From Maribacter orientalis (GTDB lineage Bacteria > Bacteroidota > Bacteroidia > Flavobacteriales > Flavobacteriaceae), in contig NZ_FNZN01000004.1 in the NCBI RefSeq assembly GCF_900109345.1, positions 248,001-312,000 of the forward strand: a stretch of 64,000 bases of DNA, read 5' to 3'. Shown here in pieces: positions 1 to 8,763 of this stretch. The notes under the pieces were generated by a model. The model saw only the letters and a program-made list of their open reading frames with translations, ran no database searches and had not been told where the DNA came from. The position numbers and the translations under genes were made by a program. How positions within the stretch are numbered: the stretch's first letter is position 1; the number at the start of each line of letters is the position of its first letter.

Positions 1-382
1 TAGCATCTACCGTCATACGGGTATGCCAAAGCCATGGTGTCGCTATTACAACAGCATCAACATCTGCCAAGGCCAAAAGATTCTTATAATCCATATCATT
101 AGAGCCGAATACCTTTGGAGCTTTTCCTTTTGCTTCTGCAATATGCTTTTTAGCAATAGCTATACGTTCTTGATCAACATCGCAAATCGCAGTAACATTC
201 ACATCTTTCCTCAACAATAGGTTTTGCAGATGATTCGTTCCTCTTAGTCCGACTCCAATCAATCCAACATTCAATTTATCTATAGCGCTAAAACTATTAC
301 GGGCGAACCCTGGCACTGCTACTATTCCCATACTTGCAATTGATGCATTCCTAATAAAATTTCTTCTAGAGCTCATATTCAT
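1..382 (-). CDS. Gfo/Idh/MocA family oxidoreductase, exported, 3' part cut by window edge
   Basis: This is the N-terminal 127 residues of a Gfo/Idh/MocA-family NAD(P)-dependent oxidoreductase; the rest lies beyond the left edge. It opens with a Tat-like leader (SSRRNFIRNASIA, then a hydrophobic stretch ending near residue 22), followed by the Rossmann start LNVGLIGVGLRGTNHL and the acidic strand end TAICDVD. The family pattern DAVVIATPWLWH is visible near the cut. Two in-frame starts, at 382 and 376, are both possible; the longer is given. Members with Tat leaders are typical of Bacteroidota and usually act on sugars or cyclitols outside the cytoplasm. The substrate cannot be told from this fragment. 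Confidence 0.85.
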   Translation of the reverse strand, partial: MNMSSRRNFIRNASIASMGIVAVPGFARNSFSAIDKLNVGLIGVGLRGTNHLQNLLLRKDVNVTAICDVDQERIAIAKKHIAEAKGKAPKVFGSNDMDYKNLLALADVDAVVIATPWLWHTRMTVDA

Positions 383-490
383 AAAAATTATAAGCTTTGA
401 ATTTATAAAAACTACTTGACTAATATTAATTAATCATCAATTTTAATGGTGATACATCTAATTTGACAGATAATTTATCATTGCATTTCA

Positions 491-498
491 TACTTTTG
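491..498 (+). promoter_or_regulatory. putative -7 element TACTTTTG
   Basis: TACTTTTG fits the Bacteroidota -7 consensus TAnnTTTG and lies 20 bases before the start at 519. The nearest upstream TTG (463-465) is 25 bases away, a little farther than usual, so only the -7 match supports this. Confidence 0.35.
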
Positions 499-518
499 AC
501 TTTTTAAACACAAAAATC

Positions 519-1397
519 ATGACTTTACTTTTAATGGCTGCTGGTAGCGGCAGTAGATATGGAAAACTTAAACAATTCGATGATTTAGGCCCAAACGGTG
601 AATTTTTAATGGAATTCGCTATTTATGACGCTATACAGAACAATTTTGAGCAAATTGTAGTTATCACGAAAAAAGAAAATGTTTCCTTTTTAGAAGAGCA
701 CCTTTCAAAAAGATTACCAAAAACTATAAAATTAAATGTTCTTGCACAAGAGCTTACGGATTTACCTGACGGAGTTACATTTACAGGTGAACGTAAAAAA
801 CCATGGGGTACAGCGCATGCAGTTTGGACAGCCAGAAATGTTATCGATGGTCCGTTTGTGGTCATTAATGCTGATGATTTTTATGGCCAATCCGCTTATA
901 AGAGAGCTGCTGATTTTATGAAATCGGATGATAATGCATATGCGCTATTAGGATATACTTTAAAAGACACCTTATCTGAACACGGTTCTGTTTCTAGAGG
1001 TGTTTGTGAAGTTAAAGGCGATAATTTAGTTTCTGTTCAAGAACGACTAAAATTAATTCAGAGGGATAATAAAATCGTTGATGAAGATACAAATTTAGAT
1101 TTCACAGGAGATGAACAGGCAAGTATGAACTTTTGGGTTTGTAGACCTTCTATTTTCGATAAGATTGAATCTGAATTCAGATTATTTTTAAATGATGATG
1201 ACCGTATTGCCAATAGTGAATTGTATATTCCATTAATGATACAAGAAATGTTACAAGCAAACGAGATAGAAGTAAAATGCATACCTTCTGGTGGCGACTG
1301 GTTCGGCGTTACTTATGCAAGTGATAAAGAAAAAGCAATGAATAGCCTAAAAGAAAAATCTGACTCAGGAAAATACCCTGCTCCTATTTGGAGTTAA
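519..1397 (+). CDS. NTP-transferase (nucleotidyltransferase) family protein
   Basis: This 292-residue soluble protein has the nucleotidyltransferase fold signature at its very start: LLLMAAGSGSRYG followed by LKQ, the nucleotide-binding loop of sugar-phosphate nucleotidylyltransferases and MobA-like enzymes. A second signature, FVVINADDFYG near residue 115, supplies the metal-binding aspartates expected after the sheet core. There is no C-terminal left-handed beta-helix, so it is a minimal transferase rather than a GlmU-type bifunctional enzyme. It stands alone, transcribed away from the gene at the left edge, and is followed by a strong terminator. The sugar and nucleotide it uses cannot be read from the sequence; a sugar-1-phosphate is the usual substrate. 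Confidence 0.8.
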   Translation: MTLLLMAAGSGSRYGKLKQFDDLGPNGEFLMEFAIYDAIQNNFEQIVVITKKENVSFLEEHLSKRLPKTIKLNVLAQELTDLPDGVTFTGERKKPWGTAHAVWTARNVIDGPFVVINADDFYGQSAYKRAADFMKSDDNAYALLGYTLKDTLSEHGSVSRGVCEVKGDNLVSVQERLKLIQRDNKIVDEDTNLDFTGDEQASMNFWVCRPSIFDKIESEFRLFLNDDDRIANSELYIPLMIQEMLQANEIEVKCIPSGGDWFGVTYASDKEKAMNSLKEKSDSGKYPAPIWS

Positions 1398-1416
1398 TTT
1401 CCTTTGAATATTTATT

Positions 1417-1457
1417 AAAGCCCCATTAGAATAAATGTTCTAATGGGGCTTTCTTTT
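1417..1457 (+). terminator. rho-independent terminator after the nucleotidyltransferase
   Basis: A perfect 15-bp inverted repeat (arms 1417-1431 and 1438-1452, loop of 6) containing CCCCATTAGAA is followed by a T-rich stretch. It sits 20 bases after the stop at 1397. The A-rich left arm would also allow termination in the other direction. Confidence 0.85.
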
Positions 1458-1478
1458 GGCTTAAAATGAGGTAAACTA

Positions 1479-1513
1479 AAAAGAGTCCAATCTTTTTGAG
1501 ATTGGACTCTTTT
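1479..1513 (+). terminator. second, adjacent hairpin terminator
   Basis: Another perfect 15-bp inverted repeat (arms 1479-1493 and 1499-1513, loop of 5) with core GAGTCCAATCT ends in TTTT. It lies only 26 bases after the previous hairpin, so the gene is followed by two unrelated strong stem-loops in tandem. Confidence 0.7.
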
Positions 1514-1637
1514 ACGAGAACACTATATGAAAATGAAAAAATTTAATTCGTTTTTTATTACATAGTAAACTTACGAGGAAGGTTAACTATTAAAAACAAA
1601 TTGATGTAAACCGCTCATATTATGTGGTGAGATGAAC

Positions 1638-1645
1638 TATTTTTG
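1638..1645 (+). promoter_or_regulatory. putative -7 element TATTTTTG
   Basis: TATTTTTG matches TAnnTTTG and ends 21 bases before the preferred start of the DUF7009-like gene at 1667. No well-placed TTG is seen upstream. It overlaps the alternative upstream start at 1643, which argues for the downstream start. Confidence 0.35.
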
Positions 1646-1666
1646 TTGTGTACTCAATTCATAGCT

Positions 1667-2032
1667 ATGAAAATTCGAATAAAAGGCGATTCCATTCGAT
1701 TTAGATTAACCCAAACAGAGGTTAAAGCGCTTTCTGAAAATGGGAAGATTTATGATAGCACCAATTTTGGGAATCAAGAATTCAATTATGGAGTTGTTCT
1801 AAAAAAAGATATTGACAACCTAAATGTCAGTTTTAAAAACAACAGCATCAGTTTAGAAATGCCATACATAAATGGTAAATCTTGGTATGCAAACGACATA
1901 ATCACTTTTGACCACAATATTAAAACATCGAAGGATAACGAATTATACTTGCTTCTGGAGAAAGATTTTACCTGCCTAGATAATACCATAGAAGACCAAT
2001 CGGATAATTATCCAAATCCGAAATCAAGTTAG
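1667..2032 (+). CDS. DUF7009-like small protein, partner of the downstream molybdopterin oxidoreductase
   Basis: The 121-residue product begins MKIRIKGDSIRFRLTQTEV, the opening typical of the DUF7009 family. No function is established that I can name. An upstream in-frame ATG at 1643 would add eight residues, but the family start motif and a promoter-like element point to 1667. The protein is soluble, rich in charged residues and beta-prone, without signal peptide or membrane segment. It lies 104 bases before a YdeP/FdhF-type oxidoreductase on the same strand. Small proteins of this type often accompany molybdopterin enzymes or FdhD in Bacteroidota, so a role in maturation of that enzyme is an inference. 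Confidence 0.65.
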   Translation: MKIRIKGDSIRFRLTQTEVKALSENGKIYDSTNFGNQEFNYGVVLKKDIDNLNVSFKNNSISLEMPYINGKSWYANDIITFDHNIKTSKDNELYLLLEKDFTCLDNTIEDQSDNYPNPKSS

Positions 2033-2136
2033 ATTCTTTCTATAATATCTAGCGTTTTTAAATTGGTCTTTCAATCGAGATATAATTTAACGAAAATAAG
2101 TCCAAAGATTTCCATCACATTAACTAAGTTTAAATC

Positions 2137-4434
2137 ATGGACTCAAATACTCACCGAAAAGTATCCTTTAGGGGATCTGAAGATTTTCTTGAAATTGAAC
2201 TAAAGGATCCCATAACACATGCAGCAGGTTATTTAGGTGTACGAGAAGCGTTGAAACATACTTTTAAGGAAATGGGCGTTCTTCGTTCTATGCGAACATT
2301 ACTGAGCATGAACCAAAAAGATGGCTTTGACTGCCCTAGTTGTGCATGGCCAGACCCAGAACACCCTTCACCAATTGCGGAGTATTGCGAAAATGGGGCA
2401 AAAGCATTGGGTGATGAGGCAACTACAAGTCATATTGGTGCAGATTTTTTTCAAAAAAACTCAGTTGAAGAACTATCCCAGCTAACAGATTTTCAACTTA
2501 ACAAATTTGGGCGTTTAATAGAACCAATGGTGCTGAAACCTGGAAGCGTTCATTATGAACCTATTTCGTGGGAAGAATCTTTTGAATTAATTGCATCGGA
2601 ATTAAAGAAATTAAATAATCCTGATGAGGCAATTTTTTATACCTCTGGCAGGTCAAGTAATGAAGCTGCATTTTTATATGGTATGTTCGCCCGTGCACTA
2701 GGCACCAATAATTTACCCGATTGCTCAAATATGTGCCATGAAAGTAGTGGTGTTGCACTAGGTGAGACTTTGGGCATAGGTAAAGGGTCGACTACGTTAG
2801 AAGATCTTTATGAAGCCGAAGTTATACTTATTGCGGGTCAAAACCCAGGTACGAACCATCCTAGAATGTTATCTGCACTTGAAAAATGTAAGCAGAATGG
2901 TGGTAGGGTAATTAGTATAAACCCATTAGAGGAATCAGGGTTGGTAAACTTCAAAAATCCGCAGCACATAAAAGGGTGGATTGGCGGCGGTGAAGACATG
3001 GCAGATATTCATCTACCTGTAAACATCAATCAAGATATTCCACTAATAAAATTGATATTAAAAAAATTAGCAGTTTTAGACCAAGAACATAAAAATGTAT
3101 TTGACCATGATTTCATTCAAAAATACACTAACGGTTATGATGCGCTTATTTCGGATTTAGATACTTATTCATCTGAAGAGCTCCTAAACCTAACCGGTGT
3201 ATCTGAAGATAAAATCGATGAAACCGTAGCTCTTTTAGCCAACAAATCTAAAATCATTGTTTGTTGGGCAATGGGCCTAACCCAACATAAGAATGGTGTT
3301 GAAAACATTCGTGAATTTGTAAACCTATTACTTCTTAAGGGCGCTATTGGAAAACCGAATGCAGGTACTTGCCCAGTTCGCGGTCACAGTAACGTACAAG
3401 GCGACCGAAGTGTTGGCATTCAGCATTTCGTTGACAAAGAAATGAATGAACGCATTAAAAAACATCTAGGCTTTACCCCACCAGACCATGAAGGTGTCGA
3501 TGTAGTGGGCTCAATGAAAGCTATGTTTGAAGGAAAGGCCAAAATTTTCATGTGCCTTGGCGGTAATTTCGTAATGGCTGCGTCAGATACTGAATACACC
3601 GCCAAGGGTTTACAAAACTGTGACCTTACTGTACAAGTTAGTACCAAGTTGAACCGAACGCATTTAATTACCGGTAAAACTGCATTGATTTTACCAACGA
3701 TTGGCAGGTCAGAAAAAGACATGAAAAATGGAATGCCCCGTCACTTCACTGTCGAAAATAGCATGGGAAGGGTAAAAAAATCTAAGGGTATATTAAAACC
3801 TGCTTCAGACACTATTATGAGTGAGCCAGAAATCATTGCAAATATTGGCCAAGCCTACTTTGGTGATGACCACCCTATGAATTGGAAATCTTTAGGAGAT
3901 GACTACGAACTAATTAGAACTCAAATAGATCAAGTAGCAAAAGGGTTTAATAAAACCAAAGAACGCTCAGAAGGTGCAGGGTACTACTTACCCAATAATG
4001 TACGTGATTTAGATTTTAGCATGCTACCTAATGGAAAAGCTCAGATATCTATCAACAAGTTACCACTTCACGAATTGGCAAAAGATGAATACATGTTAAT
4101 GACCATACGTTCGCATGATCAATTCAACACCACTATTTACGGCTTAGATGATCGCTATCGTGGAGTATATAATGCCCGAAGGGTAATTTTTATGAATAGT
4201 AATGATATGAAAGCTGTAGGTCTCAAAAAATTAGACATCGTTGATATTACAAGTACGTATGATACTACCGTAAGAGTTGCCCATAATTTCAAAGTAGTAC
4301 CTTATAATATACCATCGGGTAATTTGGCTTCTTACTTTCCTGAAACAAACGTTTTGGTACCCTATAATCACTTTGCAGATCGCAGTAAAACTCCAATAAG
4401 TAAATCAATAAAGGTGAGATTGGTAAAGAAATAG
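2137..4434 (+). CDS. FdhF/YdeP family molybdopterin oxidoreductase (formate dehydrogenase-like)
   Basis: This 765-residue protein belongs to the YdeP branch of the DMSO-reductase/formate dehydrogenase family, which binds bis-MGD. The early cysteines DCPSCAWPDPEH (C66, C69) are the branch signature. The classical four-cysteine iron-sulfur motif of FdhF is not complete, as in other YdeP-type members. The molybdopterin core follows (IFYTSGRSSNEAAFLYG, then CHESSGVALGETLG near residue 200, CPVRGHSNVQGDRSVGI near 410), and the C-terminal dinucleotide-binding domain contains RSHDQFNTTIYG and RGVYNARRVIF near 670-690. There is no Tat signal, so the enzyme is cytoplasmic. E. coli YdeP is linked to acid resistance; the substrate here is unknown. 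Confidence 0.88.
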   Translation: MDSNTHRKVSFRGSEDFLEIELKDPITHAAGYLGVREALKHTFKEMGVLRSMRTLLSMNQKDGFDCPSCAWPDPEHPSPIAEYCENGAKALGDEATTSHIGADFFQKNSVEELSQLTDFQLNKFGRLIEPMVLKPGSVHYEPISWEESFELIASELKKLNNPDEAIFYTSGRSSNEAAFLYGMFARALGTNNLPDCSNMCHESSGVALGETLGIGKGSTTLEDLYEAEVILIAGQNPGTNHPRMLSALEKCKQNGGRVISINPLEESGLVNFKNPQHIKGWIGGGEDMADIHLPVNINQDIPLIKLILKKLAVLDQEHKNVFDHDFIQKYTNGYDALISDLDTYSSEELLNLTGVSEDKIDETVALLANKSKIIVCWAMGLTQHKNGVENIREFVNLLLLKGAIGKPNAGTCPVRGHSNVQGDRSVGIQHFVDKEMNERIKKHLGFTPPDHEGVDVVGSMKAMFEGKAKIFMCLGGNFVMAASDTEYTAKGLQNCDLTVQVSTKLNRTHLITGKTALILPTIGRSEKDMKNGMPRHFTVENSMGRVKKSKGILKPASDTIMSEPEIIANIGQAYFGDDHPMNWKSLGDDYELIRTQIDQVAKGFNKTKERSEGAGYYLPNNVRDLDFSMLPNGKAQISINKLPLHELAKDEYMLMTIRSHDQFNTTIYGLDDRYRGVYNARRVIFMNSNDMKAVGLKKLDIVDITSTYDTTVRVAHNFKVVPYNIPSGNLASYFPETNVLVPYNHFADRSKTPISKSIKVRLVKK

Positions 4435-4492
4435 TTGTCTATAATACTTTATTTTAGGTTGTTACGTACATACTTATTTTAAACCATAAAGC

Positions 4493-4519
4493 ATAAAAAA
4501 GCCAATGTTTCCATCGGCT
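4493..4519 (-). terminator. terminator of the acyl-CoA dehydrogenase gene
   Basis: Read on the minus strand, an 8-bp stem (one G-U pair) AGCCGATG/CATTGGCT closes a GAAA tetraloop (4508-4511) and runs into six T. It lies about 100 bases beyond the stop of the minus-strand acyl-CoA dehydrogenase at 4618. Confidence 0.75.
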
Positions 4520-4617
4520 AAGTTATATCATAAACATGCACACATCTTACTAGTGCGACTCAAAGATAGATTGAGATTTATCAATGCATGTTATGGCTAC
4601 TAAAGTAAAATGTTATT

Positions 4618-5796
4618 TTATTGAAAAGCTGGCATACCTGTAATATCAGCACCGGTAATCAACAAATGTATATCGTGAGTACCCTCATAAGTGATCACAC
4701 TTTCTAAATTCATCATGTGTCTCATAATGCTATACTCACCCGTTATACCCATACCACCTAAAACCTGTCTTGCTTCACGCGCTATATTTATGGCCATTTC
4801 AACGTTGTTTCTTTTAGCCATTGAAATCTGTGCAGTTGTTGCTTTACCCTCGTTCTTTAGTTGCCCCAAACGAAAAGCTAATAATTGAGCCTTGGTAATT
4901 TCAGTAATCATTTCGGCTAATTTCTTTTGTTGTAATTGTGTTGCAGCAATTGGCTTCCCAAATTGAATTCGCTCTTTTGCATATCTCAATGCAGTATCAT
5001 AACAATCCATTGCCGCCCCAATAGCACCCCATGCAATTCCAAATCTAGCAGAATCCAAGCATCCTAAAGGTGCTCCTAAGCCTGATTTATTAGGTAATAA
5101 ATTCTCTTTAGGAACTTTCACATTATCGAAAATCAATTCACCTGTAGCCGAAGCCCTTAATGACCATTTATTATGTGTTTCTGGTGTTGTAAAACCTTCC
5201 ATCCCACGCTCTACAATTAGACCGTGTATACGACCTTCTTCATTCTTTGCCCATACCACCGCTATATCACAGAATGGTGAATTTGAAATCCATAATTTGG
5301 CTCCATTCAAAAGATAATGATCACCCATATCTTTGTATTTGGTTTCCATGCCGCTTGGGTTAGAACCATGGTTTGGCTCCGTTAATCCGAAAGACCCCAT
5401 CCATTCCCCTGTTGCTAATTTTGGTAAATACTTTTTACGTTGTTCTTCAGTGCCGTAAGTAAATATAGGATACATCACCAAAGAAGATTGCACCGATGCT
5501 GTTGACCGTACTCCACTATCTCCCCTCTCAATTTCTTGCATGATGAGGCCGTAACTAATTTGATCTAAACCAGCACCACCGTACTCTTCAGGAATATATG
5601 GTCCGAAGGCACCAATTTCTGCAAGACCACCAATAATCTGTTTTGGAAATTCTGCTTTTTGTGCATATTCCTCAATTATAGGTGAAACATCTCTTTTTAC
5701 CCATTGGCGCGCTGCATCACGTACCAATAAATGTTCTTCTGAAAATAAATCATCTAAATTATAATAGTCTGGTGCTTCAAATAAATCAGGTCTCAT
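4618..5796 (-). CDS. gcdH: glutaryl-CoA dehydrogenase (acyl-CoA dehydrogenase family)
   Basis: This 392-residue flavoprotein is full length for the acyl-CoA dehydrogenase family. It would oxidise and decarboxylate glutaryl-CoA to crotonyl-CoA in lysine and tryptophan breakdown. GcdH identity rests on R97 in GDSGVRSTASVQSSLVM, matching the substrate-binding arginine region of human GCDH, and on the catalytic glutamate E371 in VITYEGTHDIHLL. The FAD-binding segments FGLTEPNHGSNPSGM and WISNSPFCDIAVVWA and the late RQVLGGMGITGEYSIMRHM block are intact. It is a lone gene with its own terminator; the nearest minus-strand gene upstream is TrmN6. Confidence 0.9.
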   Translation of the reverse strand: MRPDLFEAPDYYNLDDLFSEEHLLVRDAARQWVKRDVSPIIEEYAQKAEFPKQIIGGLAEIGAFGPYIPEEYGGAGLDQISYGLIMQEIERGDSGVRSTASVQSSLVMYPIFTYGTEEQRKKYLPKLATGEWMGSFGLTEPNHGSNPSGMETKYKDMGDHYLLNGAKLWISNSPFCDIAVVWAKNEEGRIHGLIVERGMEGFTTPETHNKWSLRASATGELIFDNVKVPKENLLPNKSGLGAPLGCLDSARFGIAWGAIGAAMDCYDTALRYAKERIQFGKPIAATQLQQKKLAEMITEITKAQLLAFRLGQLKNEGKATTAQISMAKRNNVEMAINIAREARQVLGGMGITGEYSIMRHMMNLESVITYEGTHDIHLLITGADITGMPAFQ

Positions 5797-5851
5797 AACA
5801 TTGCTTTTATCAAAGATAATTAAAGAAATATAACATTATGCAACCATATAG

Positions 5852-6562
5852 TTACATTTTTAAATAAAAATCTTTTGTTAGTTTAATGTAATCCATTGTA
5901 TACACATGTCTCTCTTTTTCAATGGTTAAATCTAATACCTCGTATGCTTTTTCTAGCTTAGTAAACTCTAACAACACCCTTTTTACTTCTGCAGCAGGGT
6001 TACCTTTTACATGCAAACAACGACTGGGAAATAAATCAAAGGTTGCAGCCATTCGTATAAAATCATCTTTCTCCTTAAAAGGTATTATAGTACTAAAGAT
6101 TCCATTTTCAGAAATTAGTACTGAAACCGCTTCTAGTAGTTCATTGAAAGGGAGAAATTCATTTTGTCTAGCCTGATCTCTTTGTAAATCACCTGAAGTA
6201 ACGCTTTCGGTATAAAAAGGAGGGTTACAAACAATTACATCATATAAATCTTCAATTTCTTCAATAAACTCATCTAAACCAGCATGATAACAATAAAGTC
6301 TATCACCCCATAAAGAATTTTCAAAATTCTCTACACATTGCTCATACGCATTCGAATCTATTTCAATAGCATCTATGACTTCAGCGTTGCTTCTTTGTGC
6401 GAGCATTAAAGCAATAACGCCAGTGCCTACGCCAATATCCAATATAGATTCAGCATTTTTGATATCAGCCCAAGCGCCAAGTAAAACACCATCCGTACCA
6501 ATTTTCATAGCACAACGATCTTGGTTGATTTCAAATTGTTTAAATCGAAATAGCTCGCTCAT
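5852..6562 (-). CDS. trmN6: tRNA1(Val) adenine(37)-N6-methyltransferase
   Basis: This 236-residue protein is a class I SAM-dependent methyltransferase of the TrmN6/YfiC type, which makes m6A at position 37 of tRNA-Val. It shows the family start FRFKQFEINQDRCAMKIGTDGVLLGAW, the SAM-binding motif I LDIGVGTG (41-48), the acidic motif AIEID, and the catalytic NPPF motif (113-116) diagnostic of N6-adenine methylation. Length fits the family. It precedes the LytS/LytTR pair in gene order but is read after it on the minus strand, 39 bases from the response regulator, so cotranscription is possible. Confidence 0.9.
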   Translation of the reverse strand: MSELFRFKQFEINQDRCAMKIGTDGVLLGAWADIKNAESILDIGVGTGVIALMLAQRSNAEVIDAIEIDSNAYEQCVENFENSLWGDRLYCYHAGLDEFIEEIEDLYDVIVCNPPFYTESVTSGDLQRDQARQNEFLPFNELLEAVSVLISENGIFSTIIPFKEKDDFIRMAATFDLFPSRCLHVKGNPAAEVKRVLLEFTKLEKAYEVLDLTIEKERHVYTMDYIKLTKDFYLKM

Positions 6563-6601
6563 TAGAGAATCACTTTAAAAATGGCCGATAATATCCTATC
6601 A

Positions 6602-7315
6602 CTACTCATTCAAATCTTTCAAAATTCTACTCTTTGCATCGTTTAAATAACTTCTACCAATAGTATATCGTATTCCGCCTATTTCAACACTATTACCCTC
6701 AACTACACTAACCTTATCGACAGCAATGGTGTAAGACCTATGAATACGTATAAAATTATCGCCAGGCAATTCATCAGTAAAACTGCTTAAGGTTTTATGA
6801 ATAATGTACTTTGCCGTGGGAGTTATAATTCTGATATAATCTTTAAGACTTTCTATCACCATTATTTCATCTAGAAATATTTTCTGTAATTTCTTCTTAT
6901 CGACCTTAACAAAAATTGAAGGCTTTTCGTCTTTGTCATTAACAATCTTATTCACCCCTTGTTTAAGCCCTATAACTCTATCTACAGATTTAAAAAATCT
7001 TGGTAAGGATATTGGCTTTACTAGATAATCTATTGCTTCGAGCTCAAAACTTTTTAAGGCATGTTCTTCATGTGCCGTTGTCATAATCACAAAAGGTTTT
7101 TGATGAAGTGTGCTCAAAAATTCTAACCCATTTAGGTAAGGCATATTAATATCTAAAAACATAATATCAACAGGGTTATCCCTTAAAAAAGTAGAGGCAT
7201 CCATGGCATTAGAAAATGTTCCTTCTAATTGCAACTCTTTTACCCTAAGAATATAGTTTTTAATTACATTAACCGCCAATGGTTCATCATCTACAACAAT
7301 CACTTTCAAAATCAT
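6602..7315 (-). CDS. LytTR-family response regulator
   Basis: This 237-residue DNA-binding response regulator pairs with the kinase just upstream. The receiver domain (1-120) carries the acidic pair D9-D10, the phosphoacceptor D55 in IMFLDINMP and the lysine in YLVKPISL. The C-terminal LytTR domain (about 135-237) has the typical DEIMVIESLKDYIRI and NFIRIHRSYTI blocks. The start codon overlaps the kinase stop as ATGA (7312-7315), so the two are translationally coupled. Targets are unknown; LytTR regulators in Bacteroidota often control nearby transport or surface genes, but nothing here identifies one. Confidence 0.93.
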   Translation of the reverse strand: MILKVIVVDDEPLAVNVIKNYILRVKELQLEGTFSNAMDASTFLRDNPVDIMFLDINMPYLNGLEFLSTLHQKPFVIMTTAHEEHALKSFELEAIDYLVKPISLPRFFKSVDRVIGLKQGVNKIVNDKDEKPSIFVKVDKKKLQKIFLDEIMVIESLKDYIRIITPTAKYIIHKTLSSFTDELPGDNFIRIHRSYTIAVDKVSVVEGNSVEIGGIRYTIGRSYLNDAKSRILKDLNE

Positions 7316-8397
7316 ATTACCTTAAGCTTTAAAATAACATTAAACATTTTATTCTCATCGAAGATAGATAGCTCATAATCGCTTTTAGCATACCCAAGTT
7401 CTAAACGCTTTTTTACATTAGAAAGTCCAATACCACCCGACTTTACCGGATACTGAAATTCCTTATGGGGGTTAGGTATTGTATTTGAAACCTTAAAAAT
7501 CATAAAACCTTCAATGACTTGCAAATCGATATCAATTTTCATTTCACCGATATTCTTACTTGCACCATGTTTAAAACAGTTCTCCACCAAAGGAATTAAT
7601 AACATAGGAGCCATTTTACAATTGTCAAGATCTCCTGAAATATTCATTTCTATCTTAAGACTATCGTCAAATCTAATACGCTCCAAATCTATGTAATTCT
7701 TAATACAATTAATCTCACTGGTTAAATCTTGTCTTTGTTTCTTTGTTGCGTACAACAAATACCGCATTAGTTCAGATAATTTAAGAATAACCTCAGGTGC
7801 TTGATCCGACTTCTCTAGGGTTAAAGAGTATATATTATTGAGTGTATTAAAGAAAAAATGAGGAGATACCTGAGACCTTAAAAAACGCAACTCGGTTTTC
7901 AGTTGGCGCTTTTCTAAATCGTGAAGCTTACTACTTTCGCGTAACCAATCTATAGTTAGTTTTATAGCAGTAAAAAAGGAAATAACATATACTTCGCCTA
8001 TCATGGTCTGAATAGCATAACCGACGGTAAGCGTATTTACAGCCTCGGGCGCCTCGGGCATTACATCTGTGCTAACCAAGTAATACGTTAAATTGTATTT
8101 AAACAAAAGCATAATGAACAATGCCAAAAGAATATAGGCGGTATATTGAACATACTTTTTTGTGTAAATAAATTTTGGCATTAAATAATACGCATTTAAA
8201 TAAGCCAAAAACATATGAATAGGAAAACCTATTAAATTGGTTCTGAAGGAAAGTAAAAAATCATCGTGAATAAAACTCCACCGAAAAGTGTTGAACACAA
8301 AATAAACCGACCAAAATAAAACATGGTGCAATGGTTTAATATCATTGTCACCAAAAAATTTAGGCCTACGTAAAAAATTCAATATCTTATGATGCAT
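7312..8397 (-). CDS. LytS-type sensor histidine kinase
   Basis: This 361-residue membrane kinase has four hydrophobic helices in its first 150 residues (for example FLAYLNAYYLM and YILLALFIMLLF), a short linker, and then a His_kinase domain with H180 in RSQVSPHFFFNTLNNIYSL. The ATPase part follows with the N-box PLVENCFKHGAS and the G-box SGGIGLSNVKKRLEL. There is no extracytoplasmic sensor domain; sensing is presumably within the membrane. It forms an operon with the overlapping LytTR regulator. The 366 bases upstream carry no gene. Confidence 0.92.
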   Translation of the reverse strand: MHHKILNFLRRPKFFGDNDIKPLHHVLFWSVYFVFNTFRWSFIHDDFLLSFRTNLIGFPIHMFLAYLNAYYLMPKFIYTKKYVQYTAYILLALFIMLLFKYNLTYYLVSTDVMPEAPEAVNTLTVGYAIQTMIGEVYVISFFTAIKLTIDWLRESSKLHDLEKRQLKTELRFLRSQVSPHFFFNTLNNIYSLTLEKSDQAPEVILKLSELMRYLLYATKKQRQDLTSEINCIKNYIDLERIRFDDSLKIEMNISGDLDNCKMAPMLLIPLVENCFKHGASKNIGEMKIDIDLQVIEGFMIFKVSNTIPNPHKEFQYPVKSGGIGLSNVKKRLELGYAKSDYELSIFDENKMFNVILKLKVI

Positions 8398-8763
8398 AGA
8401 TAAAAGTCATTCCTTTTTATATCCATAATTGACGTTGGATATCAATCTGAAGTTGTTAAGCTAAATTTATTCCCACACTCGCTAACTTTAAAAATATTCA
8501 AGGGAAATTATGAAATGTAATAAATTGCTATTTGTTGCTAAAAGTAATTAAAAACCACAATAGGCTTAAATTCAATTTAAAAATGGAACAATTTGCAAGT
8601 CTACAATTTTAACTTTAATGAATTTAGGATTACAATAATTTTCCACGAATTCAGCCAAATAAATTAAAATTATATCGAACCAAAAGTGAAATTTATTTTC
8701 ACGCATATCTCGAAAGTTTTATTTAGTATCTAAAAAAAATCAACATAACCAACCAATTGAGGT
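8398..8763. other. intergenic stretch without recognisable gene
   Basis: This A+T-rich 366-base gap separates the minus-strand kinase gene from a plus-strand decayed gene. It must hold the kinase promoter. No RNA gene, repeat or clear TAnnTTTG element pair was recognised. Confidence 0.5.
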
